From Chlorops oryzae (lineage: Eukaryota; Arthropoda; Insecta; Diptera; Chloropidae), in the NCBI GenBank assembly GCA_020466095.1, contig CM035807.1, forward strand, positions 103,236,002-103,300,001: a DNA stretch of 64,000 nucleotides, read 5' to 3'. A program made the position numbers and the translations under genes. Positions 1-13,200 of this stretch are shown here, piece after piece. The notes beneath the pieces are model-generated. The model made no database searches, was not told the DNA's origin, and saw only the letters and a list, made by a program, of their open reading frames with translations. Every line of letters begins with the position of its first letter. Position 1 is the first letter of the stretch.

Positions 1-60
1 GAGCAGGGCCAATTATTTCACCCCACATACGCAGCCGAATCCATAAAGAGCTTTCGTGTC

Positions 61-92
61 TGTGTGTGTGTGTGTGGTGTGTGTGTATTATG
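61..92. repeat. (TG)n microsatellite
   Basis: An interrupted dinucleotide run; a second (TG)n tract lies at 288-305. The His/Thr-rich open frames across 209-467 on the minus strand come from these tracts and from GTT repeats at 405-437, and are not genes. Confidence 0.9.
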
Positions 93-305
93 GGTGTGTT
101 GGGGCGTTTGTATTTTGGCACGTATAAAAGTGGCATTTTTACGGCTTACGTCATGAACTTGCTGCTTCTTTGCTGAAAAATGGAGGACCTTAGCTAGGAT
201 ATGTTGTATTATGACCTACGGCAAGCGGAAGCGCATTGACGTTCAAACATATGGATGTGTGCGTGTGTATAATGCGGGTGGGTAAATATGTGTGTGTGTG
301 TGTGT

Positions 306-1042
306 GAGTGCGAATGGGTGAGGTTGTTGCTTGGATCTCCACCCACTCTTGCTGAAAGCTTGTAACTCAATTTGAAACTGCCTTTTTTCTCCTTTTTCAG
401 CACTTGTCGTTGTTGTTGCCGTTGTTGTTGTTTTTAATTGCTTTTGTTGCAAACAATGCACATCCATTTCAAGTCTGACTCTGAGTTGCGACGACTTCGC
501 TTATCAATTCTTATGCATCGAAGCCAATTGTTCAACGGCACATGTACAATCTTGATGTGGATTTATGAAATGAGCCGGAGTTGAGCGTTGCATGTACGGC
601 TCACCGAAAATGGTAATTTCGACATAAATTTCAACGATTTTCAAAAAACAAAAGCAAAGAAAAAAATGACAAAAGCTTTGCGGTCACAATTAAAACGTTT
701 CGGTAAAGAAAATGAATGCCTTAGTTCAGAGAAAAAGTTTAGTGCTGATTACACAAGGCACTCGGAGGCTCTTGGAGTTCGTTCAACGTGATGTGCTGAA
801 AATTTCGAAATTTTCAAATTTCGATCCCATGAATGAATGGAGGCGAAAATAATCTAAACGATTTGATGACAGAGGTTTTGAAATATTTTAGAGGAACCGG
901 TAAAGGTTGATGGTGAAAATTCTCCAATTGCTGGCAAAATTTCATACAGCATCCATTTTGTTCCATTTTCGGCGAATTGTTCCTTCGACAGATATTTTTT
1001 TATTTGTCTTTGAAGCAGAAAAGAAGTATTCCTTTAAATAAA
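306..1042. other. AT-rich intronic sequence, no gene seen
   Basis: GTT-rich run at 405-437, then ordinary AT-rich sequence. A 67-codon plus-strand frame at 588-791 has no recognisable motif. Confidence 0.4.
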
Positions 1043-1850
1043 ATAAAGAAAAGCAAGTAAGGGTGTTATAGTCAGGCGAGCCTGACAATAAAATACCCGA
1101 CACAGACACACATGTTTGAATAATTTTTAAACCACGCCCAAAAAACAGGACCACTAAGAAAGAATATTCAACAGGCTTTTAATGCCATTGGGGGCCCATA
1201 TACCGACTTTTGTTTAATTTCTTTATGAAAACCTCCCCTTTTCTACGCCCACTTTTCCAATTTTTTGGAATTATAATCGGAGACTTAAAAATACGCTGAA
1301 ATTTCTAAGTTTCATTGAAATAATTCGAAAAAGTCCGATTTTGAGGCAGTTTTGGGATTTTTGTGACAGACCCTAGTACTGGAGGTACCCTTAATAATGG
1401 ACCTATCAAAGAAATATTTGGAGAGGATGTTTGTGGCTACAAAGTAAGCATAAGTGCCAACTTTCGTTCAAGTGCCATTTGAATTTCGGGTGTTGGAGAC
1501 AATTTTCAAAAAACACCCTTCTGCCACGCCCACTTTTCCAATTTTTGTAAAACACATTAATTGCCCTAAGATATGTTCAAATATCAAATTCAATCAAAAT
1601 ATCTTGAAAAACAGTTTTTGTGATTTTCGTAACAGACCCTAGTACTGGAGGTACCCCTAAATATAGTCCATGGGTCTCTCGAACATGTTCTTATTCATGT
1701 CCCCGTGAGCACGCATACCAAATTTCGTCAAAATAGCTTAACTCCTTCGATAAGAAAACTGTATACAGACAGACAGCCAGACGGACATGCCTAAATCGAA
1801 TCTCCTGGTGACGCTGATCATTTCTATATATATTTTGTTACGGTCTATTT
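1043..1850 (+). repeat. Dispersed non-coding repeat, copy A
   Basis: It opens with agcaagtaagggtgttatag and a palindromic caggcgagcctg, contains two similar subunits (each with acgcccacttttccaattt and gacctagtactggaggtacc-like text at about 1240-1395 and 1530-1655), and closes with a gacagacagccagacgg block near 1768-1790. An opposite-orientation copy is at 33.04-33.44 kb and a distant relative at 47.73-48.06 kb. The layout (conserved head, cgcccac blocks, gacggacatg near the tail) resembles a repeat common in fly genomes that I recognise by eye but cannot name. It has no coding capacity. Confidence 0.7.
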
Positions 1851-2309
1851 CGACAGTCAAGCACAATTTCATTGAAAGAGACAAATTAAATAAAATTCAT
1901 TGCGTTTTAATCAAAAAACCTTCTTAAATTGAATAAAAATCCTATTCAATATTGACTAGTACATCACTAGTGTAAATTCCTACAGGGATGAAACAAAACG
2001 GCTACAAAATATACTTTAAATTTTCAATTCAAAGCAAATTAATATAAATGCGGTATACTTTCGGGGATATACTTCAATAGAAAAAGCTTAGTTATAAGGA
2101 GCCACAGGCTAAATCTAGGTTATAGCGTGAAATACTGTTATACTGAAATAGGTTCGTGTCTTCAGTAGCGACAAGTTTGCTTGTACTGTTATACGACCAG
2201 TTTTTATATACTGGTTTTATACACTGACAAACTGTTCTAATAGTGTTTATATTTGGCTTTATGGTTGCCACAGTGGAGTGTTTGCGCCACATCGAATTCG
2301 AGGTAGTAG

Positions 2310-2708
2310 TAGTGTTGCAACGGATGGTGTATCCGGATATCCGGATGGGTGCCAGGCTGCCGGATAGTTTTTTTTTTGTTATATATTTGATCCAGAGCGT
2401 TGCCGATTTGGTAGAAAACATGTCGAACGTTATTTTTTGACACAGCAAGCACACTTTTTAGTAGTGCTTGTTTCGAATGAAAAATCTCTGAAAATGGACA
2501 TTTTCTGTGTAAATATTGGCGTAACTGCAACGGATGGCCTCCAATCGCTCCATTTTCTAATCTGCATTCGAAGTACAAATACAATATAGCAAATGTTTAA
2601 TGTGAGCTATCCGGCGGGCGGATATATGTAGATGGTATCCGATACCTGCCAGAATACTAAATTTAAGGCCGGATACCGGACAGTGGCCGGATATCCGTTG
2701 CAACTCTA
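2310..2708. mobile_element. hAT-like non-autonomous element with GGATATCC repeats
   Basis: Ends are TAGTGTTGCAACGG and its inverse ending CCGTTGCAACTCTA; the first 12 bp of the inverted repeats match at 11. Subterminal sequence on both sides repeats ccggatatccgg. The length is about 400 bp with no transposase. The 8 bp on each side (ggtagtag and aaaaatag) match at only half of positions, so a target duplication is not established. Confidence 0.6.
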
Positions 2709-3240
2709 AAAAATAGTTCGAGTCGTAGCACATTTGCTTAAAAACATTTAAGATTCCTGCGCCCTTTATATTCCCTTGCGAGTGTGCTTAGAAGGGCAGA
2801 ATTTTTTTCAATCCCGGGCTGTATAACATATATGGCTGACATACGAACATATCTTTGATTTGTTAATTCTAAAATTTCTTTCTTAAATGGCTCATAAAAG
2901 GCAGATTTTGGATATATGAGCCCTTTTCTAAATGAATGTTCCCCGGGAGTTATTATCCTATAAATTTTTCTCCTAGGCACAAAGAAGTATTTTAAGCGTC
3001 AATAAAAGAAAAAACGTTCTGACCTTTGCGTAAAAATGTTCAAAATACTTTGTTCTTTCATATTCATTACCCCAGTCTTCCCGGAATGGGAAAATATTTT
3101 TCAAATCCGCAGGGAAATATTCCCCAGGAATATTTAGAATCGGGCTGATGATTTCTCTGGTTATATACGCAACAGAACGTGAATTTTTCGTCGACACATA
3201 GAAGAAGAAATCACTGTTGTTTTTAATTTATTTTGAGATA
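2709..3240. other. Unassigned sequence with two short minus-strand open frames
   Basis: Two minus-strand frames (2738-2980, 2973-3197) overlap in different phases and could be decayed coding sequence of an old element. I recognise no domain or motif in either. Confidence 0.3.
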
Positions 3241-3248
3241 ACTTCATC

Positions 3249-3520
3249 CAGGGGCGGATTAAGACAATTTGCCGCCCCTAGGCAGTTCAGAGTTTGCCGC
3301 CTCAGACAGCAGCCTAGCTTCGCCTTTTCTATTATTAATGCATTGACGGGCAGAAGTTTCCGCCCCCAAAAATTTGCCCCCCGAGGCAGCCAGAGGTGTT
3401 CGGTTTTTTTTCTTCTTGGGTACCGGGGCACCATTTTTAAAACGCCCGGTGGGCCCTTTGACCCCCAGTCCGCCCCTGTAGGCAGCTGCCTATGTTGCCT
3501 ATAAGGTTAATCCGCCACTG
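3249..3520. mobile_element. hAT MITE, copy 1, with 8-bp target duplication
   Basis: This 272-bp element has ends CAGGGGCGGATTAA and the inverse of CAGTGGCGGATTAA (13 of 14 match). It is flanked on both sides by acttcatc (3241-3248 and 3521-3528), an exact 8-bp target duplication typical of hAT elements. Near the ends it carries ttgccgcc...ggcag text. The interior is GC-richer than its surroundings and has no transposase. A shorter relative is at 32264-32410. Confidence 0.9.
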
Positions 3521-3528
3521 ACTTCATC

Positions 3529-4895
3529 CTGTTAAGGTGAAAACTTTTAATAGATAGCACAAGGACGATCAGAAACGCGTGTGTCGCTTATGTCACTCAG
3601 CAAATGGGTGCGGAGGCGGCTGTGATTGTGTAATTTAATCCGTTTTCCATTGATATTGTTACTTAATAAATTCAATTAATTTTCTTATATCACCTTATGG
3701 ATTAAAATGCAGAATCGCAAAAACAAAAAAATATTCTTTTTGATTTATAGAATCGGAGGCATTTTACACGAAATGATTTTGGCATTTCAATTACGTATAT
3801 CAAAGTTAAGCCCTTCAGAATGTCAATGACACCAAAGAAAATAAATATTTCCGAATTAGAGAGATCGTATAACTTTCTGCACAATTCGAGCGATTTTAAA
3901 TTTACTCTCATTGGATTCTTTATATACGAAAAGTTATAAAATAAATAAATCCATTAAGTAAGCAGACCAAAACTGACATTTATGCGGCCGTGCAGTGGAA
4001 TCCATAAAAATTTGTGTTTGTAATTTTAGAGCCACCATTAATGGCCACCAAAATGTTGCATTCACGAAATTCTCATGAAATTACAAAATTTACGATTTTA
4101 ATGCAACAATAGAGGCACAGCAGGAAGGATATACATATGTATTCATGCATGCATTTGTATGTTTATGCAAGTAGCAACAGGATTTCGCTTGTTTTACGAA
4201 AGTGGGACATGATTTTTATTTGTATTTTTTTTTCTTTTACAAACCGAAAAACAACACTGAACGCTAGTGCCATAACATTGCCGTATCTATCACTTTAAAA
4301 CTAGCATAAAAAGGGCGTAGGACACAATTTTGGTCGCACAGATGCAAGGGAAACATTTCAGCTGCTGCCATGCCATTTTCCCCGTTGCAATGGAGTCAGG
4401 GTTATAAACTACATAAGGGCAACACAACTGGCAACAAAGCTCCTTAAATCGCTTGAACCTATGCATCGACACGTCTCGACGAGTTAAGTCCTTCCATAGC
4501 AATTATTGTTCTTGTTTACAATTTTTATTGCTGCCACTATAAAAAAATTTTATTGCAACGTTGACATTAAAAGACACTTTCTCGCGCGTTATGTCCTCCA
4601 ACAGCAGTGCTCCAATTGAATCGAGCAGCTACAATCTACTATATTCCTTACACCAATTGCACCTTTGCAACATTTTACTGCGCAACATATTGCTCAAAGA
4701 AGTAGGTATGTACCTTCGATTTGTTACTGTTATTTCATTTAATTTTCTGCATTATCTTTCGTTTTTATTGCTTAATAATATCGTCAAGGTGCATTGTTAC
4801 GATAATGCCATTAGATGAAATATATATATGTATGTACATATGTAGGTCATTCGGTTGGGGGTAGTTAAAATTGATTGCGTCATTTGACACACTTC
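3529..4895. other. AT-rich intronic sequence, no gene seen
   Basis: No repeat family or exon recognised. A minus-strand frame at 4290-4502 is Cys-rich but matches nothing I know and lacks convincing splice context. Confidence 0.4.
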
Positions 4896-4901
4896 ACATA
4901 C

Positions 4902-5079
4902 CTGTGAGAAATACGCTGGGAGCACGCATCTTTGATCATCTAAACGAGAGCATTGCACACGTTCCAACAATTCGAAGAGATCCTGCGTGGCGCCACGTAT
5001 CCTTTCCGGACTGTGGTTAACACTGCCGCTGGCACTGATGCCCTTTTGTGCATTGCTAGCCATGAAGGCATGCTGGCGT
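4902..5079 (-). CDS. Rapgap1: Rapgap1 second coding exon, GoLoco motif
   Basis: This 178-nt internal exon reads on the minus strand. It begins after a T-rich tract ending in cag (acceptor AG at 5080-5081) and ends CAG|GTATGT (donor GT at 4900-4901), close to consensus. Its first base completes a split codon; 59 full codons follow and it ends in phase 0. With the upstream exon the residues are about 92-150. Residues 124-142 read DLFELLERVQCSRLDDQRC, a full GoLoco motif with the D-Q-R triad at 139-141. In this family the Arg reaches into the nucleotide pocket of GDP-bound Galpha-i/o. The spacing and the QRC-x-x-P ending match Rap1GAP rather than Pins/LGN or Loco. Rap1GAP proteins switch off Rap1 by stimulating GTP hydrolysis; GoLoco links them to heterotrimeric G proteins at the membrane. 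An internal Met (residue 97) could start a shorter isoform. The catalytic domain is outside the window. Confidence 0.93.
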
Positions 5080-5099
5080 CTGCAAAAAAAAAAAATAGG

Positions 5100-8000
5100 A
5101 AAAAATATTACCATAAATATAAATATAAATTTTTATCTCAAAAAGACGCGGTAAAAGTTATTCAAATGAAAAGGAATCAATCAATTCAAAACTTCGAGAT
5201 TTTTTTCACGCGATTTCTTTACGGTTATGAACATTAAAGCACTAAATCGCAACATGTTGAACACACAAGTAGTACGGTAGAATGAATACCACAAAGCCGC
5301 ATTACCCTCTCTTGTAAGTAAGAAGGTAAGAATCCGAACAATTGTGACCAAAGGGTAACGTAGCATTGAAATGAAAACTAAAGAGAAAAAAAAAATTTAA
5401 ATCGCTCTCAATAGGACAGGAGAACCGGGACAACGTAGTCCCGGGACCCTGTGTGTGTTTCGAAATGAACTACTTATTAACTTCAGCTTCATGCTTGATG
5501 TTTTGACTGACAGCACACAAGCTACTTATGGGTCGCCTTTGTGCGGTGCTAAGCAGGAAGAATTACGTTTCCATGATTTCCTCTTCGAGGGTAATTCAAG
5601 TGCTTTTATAAGAACATCTTGCAAGGAATGAAAACTATTAGAAACTACAATATGCAACGCATTGAAATCGCGCCCCTTTTGCGAATTTCCTTTTGCGAAG
5701 TCGAGAGAGTCAAGCACAATCGACACGGCAGTTCATTCAGTCAAGGGCCTTTGGCCACAAAAATGAAAAATCAATGTAGCATAAAAAAAATTTTTTTTTT
5801 AATTTTAAAAAATTCTGAAAAAGGAAAAAAAAGCCAATCACTTGCGTCTAGTGCGGTTGTTGCGGAAAAAAGGAAAGCAACAAAGACACATGTTTCTGCT
5901 TGTCTGCTTTAGTTGCACTTTAATGTTGACATACATTCTGAAATCTTGGCAAGTTCTGTCTCGTTTCCTTACGTTAAAGTTAAGTTAAGAAATCTTATCA
6001 GTGTCCATGTAAATAATGACAGCTTTTCCTGCAATTCTTTTATTTTTCTTCCATTATTTTATTTATGTAGGATGATACACAACATGTTGACACAAAGGAC
6101 GCATTGCATTGGTACTTCAACCTTTTATTCTAGTTTTCTGAAAAATTCATTTCCCCACCGCGATGCTTGCTTTTGTTGTCATCAGTCTCTCAGCACGTGT
6201 GCATTCTTTCGTGGAAATGCACACCAACGTGCACTACTCTAATCTCATGTTGCATGAACGTCGAACAAAAAAAAAAAAAAAAACACAGCACGATGCGATA
6301 CAACAATGCTGCTCAACTGTTGACACCAATAAATTAACACCTCTTCCCGAAAATGGAAGCATGACAAAGATGAGCAACAATGGTAGCAACTAGGCAACTA
6401 AGCAACTAGGATCAAAAAAAAAAAAAGAAAACGAATGAAAGATAAACCTGAAAGGGGAGCGCATTCTAAAAAAAAAAAAAAAAAAATATACCCTAGAGAC
6501 ACGTTATGGCAAGAATATGGATATCCAAATTCCTTTTTAGTAGTTCACTAGTGCACACATAAAATAAAACCAGGCAATGAGCTCAATATGTACTTTCAGC
6601 GGTAATCAAAAGTGGAGATGTTGTCCTACGAGTATCAGATTCTCGAGATGTTGGAGTAGTTGAAGCAGTCGTCATAAATAAACATGAGCAAGCACGTTCA
6701 TACTTGGGGCTTAGGTTAGAATAGCACTCTCCATTTCAAGCATGCTCTTGAGAAAGTAATAATGTTTCCAGTGACAGGAATGGGAAATTTTCGAAAGTGA
6801 AGAAAGTTTTGTTGCTTAAAAGGATTAAGATTGAGGATGTTTTTTTTTTTTTTTTTTTGGATGAGATTACTAAAGAGCTATTACCAAAGATATATCTAAA
6901 AATAGAGATAGATAGAACGTTAGAGGGGCAAACATCATTATTTAGTGAAACGAGTTTCCTGAAACGTTTGAATGTATTCTACTCAAAACAAATGTCTTCT
7001 TATCACGACATCATCACAAGACCAATAACAGGCGACTGCCGCATCAAATCAAAAAACGATTTCTGTTCGAACCTATTTCCTGTCATGTCCCAACACGATT
7101 GCGAAATGACTAAAACAAAGAAGGAAAAGCACATTTAGAAGGAGAAAGACAAAGAGAGAGGGGGAGGGGGAGGGAAAGAGAGAGGCAGAGAGAGAAAAAA
7201 AAAACGTTGAAGCGGAAATTATCTTTCGCTATAAATCTTTCTGGACTGCCCCAACACTAAGCTCCAAACACACTAAGTACTCCTATAAAATTGTTCTTCC
7301 AATGTAGAGACGTGCCGCTGAGACTCGCAGTGCTGTTAATTAGTGCTTTGGGACACTTCAATGTACATCTGTATATAACCGAGTGCAGCCAGTTAGTGCT
7401 CCACATCCGATCCAAACATTACAACAAACTGTTCCATTTCAACATGTAAGAATATTCATGGTGTTTTATTTTTTTAATTTTATTTTTTTGTTGCTTTTTG
7501 TTTTTTCGAGGGAATTGCTACAAATCACTTCCTTTTGCCGCAGTTTCCATAGACAAAGAAATAAGAGTTGAAAGCGATTCTAAGTAGAATGAAATGACTA
7601 AAGAGTTCATTTCCATGCCTTCTGGACTTCGTAAACGGCCTTAAAGAACATGAAAAATGAGAGAATAAGTCTTCATTTTGAGTTTGGAAAATTCAATTTT
7701 CCCACAGACTGAAAGGCGTTGGGGATGTAATGTACCTACGGCATTACTTTGTGTGGTTAAATTTTTCGACAAATGCGTCTTGATATGCTCAGAATTTTCA
7801 ATGACAATACAATGAGGACTGGTGTTGACGTGAATATCCGCCGAAATATGGAAGAAGAAGAAAATAAAGAGAGTAAGTAAGTAAAAAAAGAAAGGCTGAC
7901 GACGCATAAATTTACATATGGAATTTATCTTCCCATTTATGTATATCATTTAAGCCTGTGGGTGTGTGTTGAGGTTTTAGGCAAGGAAAATTTATTATGT

Positions 8001-8420
8001 TACCATACATGAATAAATGAAGGTCTAAAGAGGTACTTAGACTTTTTATAGGCTTTTAATGACTCATAATGCTGTGCTTGTTTGACGCGCTTATTTTTTA
8101 CGCACTGTGCCTGGTGGGCAATTTCTTTTTTTTTGAGGATGAAATTCTTCTGTTTTTCTAAATATTTTCATTCTCTATTCCCTTTGAAAGGAAATTTTAT
8201 TGAGCTTGAGACAAGGAAAGGGTTTCAATTTCATTTTATTTTTTTTTTATGCTAAAAGAATTTTTTATTAAATTTAAACTGCATGATTCAACACACCTGC
8301 AATGAAAAAAGGTAAAGCAGACAAAATATTTACGACAATGTGGCCTTTAGATGACGAACACAGTGAGACCTCTATTCTGAGGATATTTTTAAGCGCAAAA
8401 ATAAAGCTTATGTTGCATGG
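5100..8420. other. AT-rich intronic sequence with homopolymers
   Basis: Contains A runs at about 6268-6284, 6415-6425 and 6468-6486, a T run at 6840-6858, and a GA-rich patch at 7139-7200. A tatataa followed by ccagttag at 7372-7396 resembles TATA plus initiator, but the spacing is too short. No gene recognised. Confidence 0.4.
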
Positions 8421-8423
8421 AGA

Positions 8424-8930
8424 ATTTTTCTGGATAATCGGATAACCGGTATTATCGATAACCGATATTATGGATAACGGTAATTACCGAATAACACAAT
8501 AACTGCTCGGATATCCGGACTAACGGATACTTACTCGGATAACCGGATAATTATTAGACTAACCGGATAATCTCGCATAATTGGATTATTACTCAAATAA
8601 CCGGATAAATACTCGAATAAGCGGTTAATTACTCGGATATCCGAACAATTACTCTAATAACTGGATCACTACTTGAACACCGATACTCGGATAACCAGAT
8701 TATTAATAGGATAAATGCTCGGATATCAGGGAAATTACTCGGATAACCGGATAATTAGTCGGATAACCGGATAACTACTCGGATAACCGGATAATTACTC
8801 GAATAAGCAAATAACTATTCGGACAGACAGACAATTACTAGAATAACTGGATAACTACTTGAACAACGATACTCGGATAATAGATTAATACTCGGATAAA
8901 TGCTCGGATTATCTGGCATACCACTTTCGG
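8424..8930. repeat. Degenerate 20-bp minisatellite (GGATAACC type)
   Basis: Units of about 20 bp approximating actcggataaccggataatt; three adjacent near-perfect copies lie at about 8736-8795. Units diverge toward both edges, and the first 100 bp is a less regular GGATAA-rich run. Each unit itself holds two ggataa half-units. Confidence 0.85.
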
Positions 8931-8934
8931 GATA

Positions 8935-10200
8935 AACAACATACAGGGAATACGCCGGATACGCGGATATACAGAATATCTGTGTAATCCCTAGAAAATA
9001 CTTCCAGAATTAAAAAAATATTGCAATCTAAGTCTCAGAAACGATCAAGCTACATTGCAATGGGGGCAATAATAGGAGTTTTCACTGTTATCCGTTCATA
9101 AACGCTTCAATAATTGAACGCGTGATTCGATATTTAACTGGCATACATTTGCGAATAAACATCTACAGGGGAATAGCTCGGATTAGACGATATGTATAAG
9201 AATATCTGTGTAATCCCAGAAAATGACTTCCAGAATTATAAGAATTTCGAATATTGTCGAATCTGAATCTCGAAACGATCAACTACATCGAATGGGCAAT
9301 AATGGAGTTTCACTGTTATCCGTTATAAAAGGACTTCAATAATGAACGCGAATGATTATAATTTTTCTCAAGTAAAATGCGAATATCAACATTCATATTC
9401 ATTGAATGTACTGTAACATGAGACAATCCTGATAAAAATATCATGTGAGCTAGAATAGCCGCAAAATACTGAATCGTAATTGAATGTAATGTACGTAGAA
9501 TTTCAGTTTCACAGGTTGCAGTGCGAAATTGTGAATTATCGCTTCCGAAGCTAGGAAATCACATCGAAATTTGCAACGTGAAATTCGACCTGTTGCAGTC
9601 TGAAAAAAAGAAAAAAATCATGCACGCACAAATGAAATAATTATTGAAAGTAAAATAAACTTTAAATTGCAACCAAGTTACAAAAATAATTGGGTAGATA
9701 AACTAGCATATCCTGGATGAACGCCACAAATAGAATAGCGAAAATAAAGTGCCCTCAATTACATGTGACTGTATGTCAACTGTGGGCGTTGACGCTGCAA
9801 TTTCTTACTTGTTTCTCAATGAAATTATCGAATAAATTCTTTCATTCAATTACTCATTGAGACAAACATTAATTAAATTTCGTTATTAATCACGCGTAAC
9901 GAGACTCATTTAATTATGTAAGAATTTCGAATTGTCGATGTAATTTCCGCTTCAACGAAATCACATCGAATGCAAAGGAATTCACTGCTTTGTCTTTGAA
10001 AAAAGAGAAAAAATAAAATGAAAAAGAAAATAATTATAAATAAATAAATAAATAAATTAACCAATAACAAAAAAAATTCGGTAGTCAACCACATATTGGC
10101 AGGTGAACGTGACCAAATTGTGAGCCCGAAAATTAAAAGCCCCTGCAATTACATTGACTTATGTCCACCGACTGTGGGCGTTTTTGAGTCCGCAATTAAA
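8935..10200. repeat. Two noisy adjacent duplications, probable gap-fill overlap
   Basis: Block 8940-9145 is repeated at about 9155-9365 (shared aatatctgtgtaatccc, acttccagaatta, cactgttatccgtt). Block 9480-9850 is repeated at about 9906-10200 (shared aaatcacatcgaa, actgtgggcgtt). The copies differ by many single-base insertions and deletions, the error style of raw long reads. The middle segment overlaps its left flank at one end and its right flank at the other, as expected if a filler read was inserted without trimming. A real duplication cannot be excluded. Confidence 0.7.
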
Positions 10201-13200
10201 TCTCTCTTGAGAGCATTAATTAAAACATTAAATGTACGAGCGATTTCGGTGGGTAGGGGGCAGGGAAAAAGTCAATTATCACTTATTCGAAGGGTAGGAG
10301 AAAATATGTCACAGCGGAAGTATTTCGACCCCTTTGCATGGCTAAAAAAAATAAATAATAAACCAATTTTTCACTTTGTTCACACAAATACAAATAGCTC
10401 AGGTTATGAAATCCCTAATGCGTATAATAAAATAGATCGGTTGCAGTAAACTCTTAGAAATGTCTCTCTTATCGTACGGAGATACATACATAGAGGCATA
10501 CTACACTGGAATGAATGAACAAATTAATGAATAAGCGAATGAATGAAAGTGCAACAGAATAGCAGTAAGAAAAAACAGGAAAATGTTGGCGATGAAAATG
10601 TAGAACAGCAACTGATAAAAATCGCAATCCTAGTGACAATAATGGAAAACTAAAAAGCAGTAAAGCACATACAATTCGAATACAAAAGCGAAGCGACAAC
10701 CGGGACATTACCATGCCATACACACTACACTCACTGGCAGAAAAGCCAAAAGTCTCGGAAAGGAAACCCGACGAATGTGGAGTAATGTCCTGCTGTGGCA
10801 CACAACGTGACAACTAAATAAGTTCGATGCACTGTACGCGATAATGGCATGAAAAGGAAAGAGTATATGCGATTTTTTCCAAGGAATATGGTATTATTCT
10901 TCCTTTCATTAAGGCTTTTTTTATTTATTTAAAAAAAAATTTTTTTTTTTTTGTGAAAAGGACATTTGATGTGATAAGTCAAGGTATTCATTAAAATGCA
11001 CTGCAAGAAAAAATATATAAAAATTATGGAATGAAAAGGGAGATTTTTGAAAAGTTCTATGGCAGGCAGGTGATGTAATTAATCGCCGAAAGAATGGGAA
11101 AGTTGGAAAACTAAACACAAGGACCGTACACAATAATATCAGCATTACAGTGGTAGAGTCCTTTCTTTATATTATTTAAAAAAAAAAAGACGTTTTGTGA
11201 AGTGGGTTCAAAACCAGAATAATTTCATGCTGTGATGTTTTTTTTTTATATTATTTTTCTGTTAGCTTATTAAAGTGTGATTTGCTTTTTTTATAAAAAA
11301 CTTCTATTCAATGCAATTAGTTTTTCCCCAATTTGATTTTCAGAAGTGTTGGATAATGGGAAATGTCACGCTGACTTAGCTTGAACAAAGCCCAAGGAAA
11401 ACAAACCATAACAAGGATTAGTGCTGGACACATGCAAAATAATGTGAAGAGAGAAAGAGAGAGAGCGATGATGGAAAAATGAAAAACCATTCTGGGGGAA
11501 TTTTTTTTTTAAATAGCTACACATATGAGCTCTAGCTATGATAAATGAAAAGTCCTACTGACTGGGCTTAACCCTTCTTAGATCCTGTGAGAAAATTCTC
11601 TCAACGACAATCCCGAACAATAGCGACGGATAAAAGATCGCGACTACACGTGCAGAAAAATGCAAGAGAAAAACTATGAACCGGAAGCAACAGCATACAT
11701 GCATACACACGCGATGCGGTGGTAGTTCGTTTATTTTTTACATATGCAAAAAGGATGCGGAGAAAGTCGAAGGAAAATTTCTTAACAACCCAAATTTGTT
11801 GATGGGTATTTAAAAGGGGAGGGATAAGATTATTTGTGAATAATAAAAAATTAAAATCTAAAAAAAATTTAAATACGCGGATTGTCATTAAAATCAGTTA
11901 TGCCCGATTGGATATTTGAGTTGCCTATTAAATAATTTCTGTTCAAAGGACATCACAACGAAAGGGGTAATGGAAAATTCTAATAAACGGTTTCCGCTAT
12001 TCGAAAAGAAAATAAATAAAAAAAAACAAACAACACAAAGCAAACGAAATGAAAGGCTGATTTGAAAAAAAAAAGAAAGAAAGACACGAAGAAAGGAAGA
12101 AAGGAGTCGTGGTCACGCTGCACACAAATCAAGCATCATCACCTTTCGATAGAAAATAGTAAAGTAAATTTTTAGCAAGCATTTTTATGCCGTTCTCGAA
12201 TTCTGTCGTAATCGGAAATGGAATCCTTTTCTGAAGGGGAAAACTCAAACTCGTTTCTGTTGTAAAGCAATCCTTAAGACAAATAATTGTAAAGGCTGGC
12301 TTTCCTTTTGGAACCAGTTTCAAGCTATCGAGTCAAAGAGTTTATTTCGTGGAACTGGATTTTTCTTCTTTTTTTCTCAGTTAGTCACCGCAAATTTGTG
12401 TCTTGAATTGCATTTTCCTGTTTCATCGTCCTTGTGTAAAGGTGATAGAATGTTTTATTGTCAATTCATTTGCATGAGAGAGTGTTTGATATCATTTTCT
12501 TTGATTATATGTTTCTGAGGGGAAAAATATCAGCTTTTTTTGGGATGAAAATGTAGGTATTAAATTTTATTTGCCTTAAGGATATAAATAACCAGAAAAC
12601 GAGCAAGTTTTTGGGTAAATATCAAAGGTTTTTACACCAAAAATTTTTGGGCTAATTGGGATTAGAAATTTATAGCGTCACAGCTTAAATGATCGATCAT
12701 GGTTCGTGAAATTTAGATTGTCGTAAAACGAGAAAGAAAGAAAACTAACAAAGCTATCAAAGCAGCTGTATCAAATGTACATCCTCAATATAAGTATATA
12801 CATATTTTCGCTTGAATTGAATATCGTTAAAGTGTGAGAAATATTTCCTTCGAATCGACCGAGCAAACTGAGAAAACTGATGAGCGACTTAGAACAAGAA
12901 CAGATTTCGACTGGAATTTCTTCTGAAGAAAACTGCTTTGAAAATTCCACATTAAACTTATTACAACATCTGACAAAAAAAAAAATCTAAATTTTCTCTC
13001 AGTCAATAATCCTGTCAACAGCATAAATTACTCTAAGCATAGAGAGCAATGGTCCATTCCCGAATTTAGGTCGAATGCCAAAGTTCCAAAGTACTATTAG
13101 AATGCGCAGTGCCGAAGGAAAAGGTGTCGGAGAAATTTTTCAAAAATTTTCGTCGACAAAATGTCAATTGCATTATCTTCTTAGCACTGTGCACTCGAGA

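Larger units (their letters stand above)
1..4901 (-). other. Rapgap1: Rapgap1 intron downstream of the GoLoco exon (partial)
   Basis: Sequence after the GoLoco exon's donor. No exon for the Rap-GAP catalytic domain can be recognised on the minus strand here. The intron therefore continues past the left edge, unless a small unrecognised exon is present. Confidence 0.65.

Noticed and set aside
2738..3197. Two minus-strand frames considered as catalytic-domain exons
   Set aside because: No Rap-GAP motifs; the frames overlap out of phase without splice signals.
4290..4502. Cys-rich minus-strand frame near the GoLoco exon, considered as the next Rapgap1 exon
   Set aside because: Sequence does not resemble the region following GoLoco in Rap1GAP proteins and good splice sites are lacking.
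7370..7400. TATA box plus initiator
   Set aside because: Spacing of about 20 bp is too short for a fly core promoter and no exon follows.
10096..10449. 117-codon plus-strand frame
   Set aside because: Begins within noisy duplicated sequence, has no recognisable domain, and the copy at ~9.7 kb does not preserve the frame.
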